This document shows, one piece after another, positions 6,270-7,270 of a DNA stretch of 7,270 bases; the first letter of the stretch is position 1, and each line of letters begins with the position of its first letter. This DNA comes from a bacterium (lineage in GTDB: Bacteria; Desulfobacterota; GWC2-55-46; DRQE01): NCBI GenBank assembly GCA_027017505.1, contig JALUQR010000213.1, positions 1 through 7,270 of the forward strand, given 5' to 3'. The translations under genes and the position numbers were made by a program. A model generated the notes under the pieces. The model did not search any database. It was not told the DNA's origin and saw only the letters and a program-made list of their open reading frames with translations.

Positions 6270-6300
6270 CTAACTTCCAGACTTTCTTAGAAAAAGTTGG
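6270..6300 (+). promoter_or_regulatory. Possible hairpin covering the ribosome binding site of the glutaredoxin-like gene
   Basis: CTAACTT (6270-6276) can pair with AAGTTGG (6294-6300), seven pairs with one G-T, around a 17-base loop. The 3' arm includes the first two G of GGGGA (6299-6303). Folding would hide the ribosome binding site and could lower translation of the last gene. It is weak and untested. Confidence 0.2.
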
Positions 6301-6304
6301 GGAC

Positions 6305-6604
6305 ATGAGTGTGCCGGTTGTAGAAATATACGCCAAAAAGGGATGTGGTCTCTGTAAGGAGGTCAAGGAGGTAATAGGAAAGGTACGCCAGGAGATACCC
6401 TTTAACTTCAAGGAAGTGGACATAAGCACCAACGAGGACCTTTTCAGGATGTACAACGACCATGTGCCCGTGGTGTATATAAACGGCAAGAAGGCCTTCA
6501 AGTTCAAGGTGGATGAGCTGGAGTTCAAAAAGAAGGTGAGAAAGGAGATAATAAAGGCAGGAATAATGCGCCTGTGGAGCAAGAACAAACCTTCCAGAAA
6601 GTAG
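6305..6604 (+). CDS. Glutaredoxin-like small thiol protein
   Basis: The 99-residue protein has a glutaredoxin/thioredoxin fold pattern: strand VPVVEIYA, redox motif C14-G-L-C17, second strand with VDIS (residues 38-41), and cis-proline P55 in HVPVVYING, followed by a lysine-rich helical tail. It has no signal peptide or anchor, so it should be cytoplasmic. It fits the short glutaredoxin-like family (often near 80-100 residues). As the last gene of the operon it may feed electrons to CcdA or serve another thiol exchange; no substrate can be read from the sequence. The start is uncertain: ATG 6305 is only 1 base from GGGGA (6299-6303), whereas in-frame GTG 6311 is 7 bases away and would shorten the protein by two residues. 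Confidence 0.85.
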   Translation: MSVPVVEIYAKKGCGLCKEVKEVIGKVRQEIPFNFKEVDISTNEDLFRMYNDHVPVVYINGKKAFKFKVDELEFKKKVRKEIIKAGIMRLWSKNKPSRK

Positions 6605-6645
6605 AAAGACCTTACTGCTACAGGACTATACAGGTGGTTCTTTCT
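6603..6645 (+). terminator. Hairpin at the operon end, weak terminator candidate
   Basis: AGAAAGACC (6603-6611) pairs with GGTTCTTTCT (6636-6645), nine pairs with one bulged T, around a 24-base loop. It starts in the stop codon of the glutaredoxin-like gene. There is no T-run after it, so it is not a standard intrinsic terminator. It could instead protect the 3' end or be chance. Confidence 0.25.
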
Positions 6646-6663
6646 GAACGGGCTAAAAAAATC

Positions 6664-6693
6664 TTGACACACACGCTGAATGTGGTCTATATA
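6664..6693 (+). promoter_or_regulatory. Promoter of the tRNA-tuf operon
   Basis: A perfect TTGACA (6664-6669) is followed after 18 bases by TATATA (6688-6693), or after 17 by CTATAT. This is the best consensus promoter in the window and precedes stable RNA genes, as expected for high expression. The predicted start is near 6700, giving a leader of about 48 bases before the first tRNA. Confidence 0.7.
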
Positions 6694-6704
6694 TATTTAA
6701 TTCA

Positions 6705-6745
6705 AGATGTATCGTCATCTGGATGGTGAGGTATTCTCTTTTTTT
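6705..6745 (+). promoter_or_regulatory. tRNA operon leader with small hairpin and T-run
   Basis: AGATG (6705-6709) and CATCT (6716-6720) form a 5-pair stem with a 6-base loop. Eighteen bases later comes a run of seven T (6739-6745) ending 2 bases before the first tRNA. The T-run may be a pause or a processing site; the stem is too far from it for a standard attenuator. Confidence 0.25.
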
Positions 6746-6747
6746 GA

Positions 6748-6822
6748 GCTGGCGTAGCTCAACGGTAGAGCAGCTGATTTGTAATCAGCAGGTTGCGGGT
6801 TCGAATCCCACCGCCAGCTCCA
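6748..6822 (+). tRNA. tRNA-Thr (anticodon TGT)
   Basis: The cloverleaf is clear: acceptor GCTGGCG with CGCCAGC, D arm GCTC/GAGC, anticodon stem GCTGA/TCAGC with loop TTTGTAA (anticodon 6780-6782, reading ACA), T loop TTCGAAT, discriminator T and encoded CCA. The T stem GCGGG/CCCAC has one C-A mismatch at its second pair. It is first of four tRNAs before tuf. Confidence 0.95.
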
Positions 6823-6846
6823 TGATTGCGGTTAACGGTGCTGGTT

Positions 6847-6933
6847 GGAGAGGTTCCCGAGTGGCCAAAGGGGGCAGACTGTAAATCTGCTGGCGTAATG
6901 CCTTCGGAGGTTCGAATCCTCCCCTCTCCACCA
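6847..6933 (+). tRNA. tRNA-Tyr (anticodon GTA)
   Basis: This is an 87-base class II tRNA with a long variable arm. The acceptor GGAGAGG pairs fully with CCTCTCC, the anticodon stem is GCAGA/TCTGC with loop CTGTAAA (anticodon 6881-6883), the T loop is TTCGAAT, the discriminator is A and CCA is encoded. It starts 24 bases after the first tRNA. Confidence 0.96.
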
Positions 6934-6961
6934 TTTACAGAAGGAGACATGAAGGGAAAAA

Positions 6962-7035
6962 GCGGGTGTAGTTCAGTGGTAGAACTCCAGCCTTCCAAGC
7001 TGGATGCGTGGGTTCGATTCCCATCACCCGCTCCA
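6962..7035 (+). tRNA. tRNA-Gly (anticodon TCC)
   Basis: The acceptor GCGGGTG pairs with CACCCGC, the D arm is GTTC/GAAC, the anticodon stem CCAGC/GCTGG carries loop CTTCCAA (anticodon 6994-6996, reading GGA and GGG), the T arm is GTGGG/CCCAT with loop TTCGATT, the discriminator is T and CCA is encoded. Confidence 0.96.
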
Positions 7036-7055
7036 TTTATTTTTATCTGATTAGA

Positions 7056-7130
<75 letters not shown>

Positions 7131-7146
7131 TACGCAACCTTTTTAA

Positions 7147-7270
<124 letters not shown>

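Noticed and set aside
6605..6747. A protein gene or small RNA gene between the glutaredoxin-like gene and the first tRNA
   Set aside because: No frame with a usable start and ribosome binding site was seen; the stretch is accounted for by a hairpin, a promoter and a leader.
6941..7050. AAGGAGACATG between tRNA-Tyr and tRNA-Gly opening a 33-codon frame into tRNA-Gly
   Set aside because: The purine run is only 2 bases from the ATG, and the frame is mostly tRNA-Gly sequence, so translation is unlikely.

Overview
The window carries two unrelated blocks on the + strand. It looks like chromosomal DNA from an anaerobic or microaerophilic Gram-negative-type bacterium. The reasons are an Rnf-type ferredoxin subunit, a System II cytochrome c maturation operon, frequent ATA (Ile) and AGG/AGA (Arg) codons, and a tRNA-tuf block of classic bacterial order. 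Nitrospirota or Desulfobacterota are plausible sources, but this is an inference from gene content and codon style, not a proof.

Block 1 (about 1-6604). An rnfB-type gene (140-1000) stands without other rnf genes in view. It is followed, after a 94-base AT-rich gap with a good sigma70-like promoter, by a tight eight-gene operon: a PCYCGC-motif lipoprotein, a membrane-anchored TPR protein, ResB/CcsB, ResC/CcsA, two tandem TlpA/ResA-type thiol oxidoreductases, CcdA, and a small glutaredoxin-like protein. ResB plus CcsA form the heme exporter and cytochrome c synthetase. CcdA carries electrons from cytoplasmic thioredoxin to the periplasmic TlpA proteins, which reduce apocytochrome CxxCH thiols. 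The lipoprotein and TPR protein are the least understood members. By position and architecture they could be accessory heme or apocytochrome handling factors, comparable in role to CcmH and CcmI of System I. Gaps and overlaps are -23 to +18 bases through most of the operon, widening to 42 before the glutaredoxin gene.

Block 2 (about 6662-7270). A strong promoter (TTGACA at 6664) leads into four tRNA genes, Thr(TGT), Tyr(GTA), Gly(TCC) and Thr(GGT), all with encoded CCA. They are followed by the first 34 codons of tuf (EF-Tu), cut by the window end. The order and anticodons match the E. coli thrU-tyrU-glyT-thrT-tufB operon.

I saw no mobile element, CRISPR array, phage gene or defence gene. 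The points most worth a second look are the two uncharacterised accessory genes at the head of the cytochrome c operon, the orphan RnfB with an incomplete last iron-sulfur motif, the duplicated TlpA pair, and helically phased CTTTAA repeats over the operon promoter.
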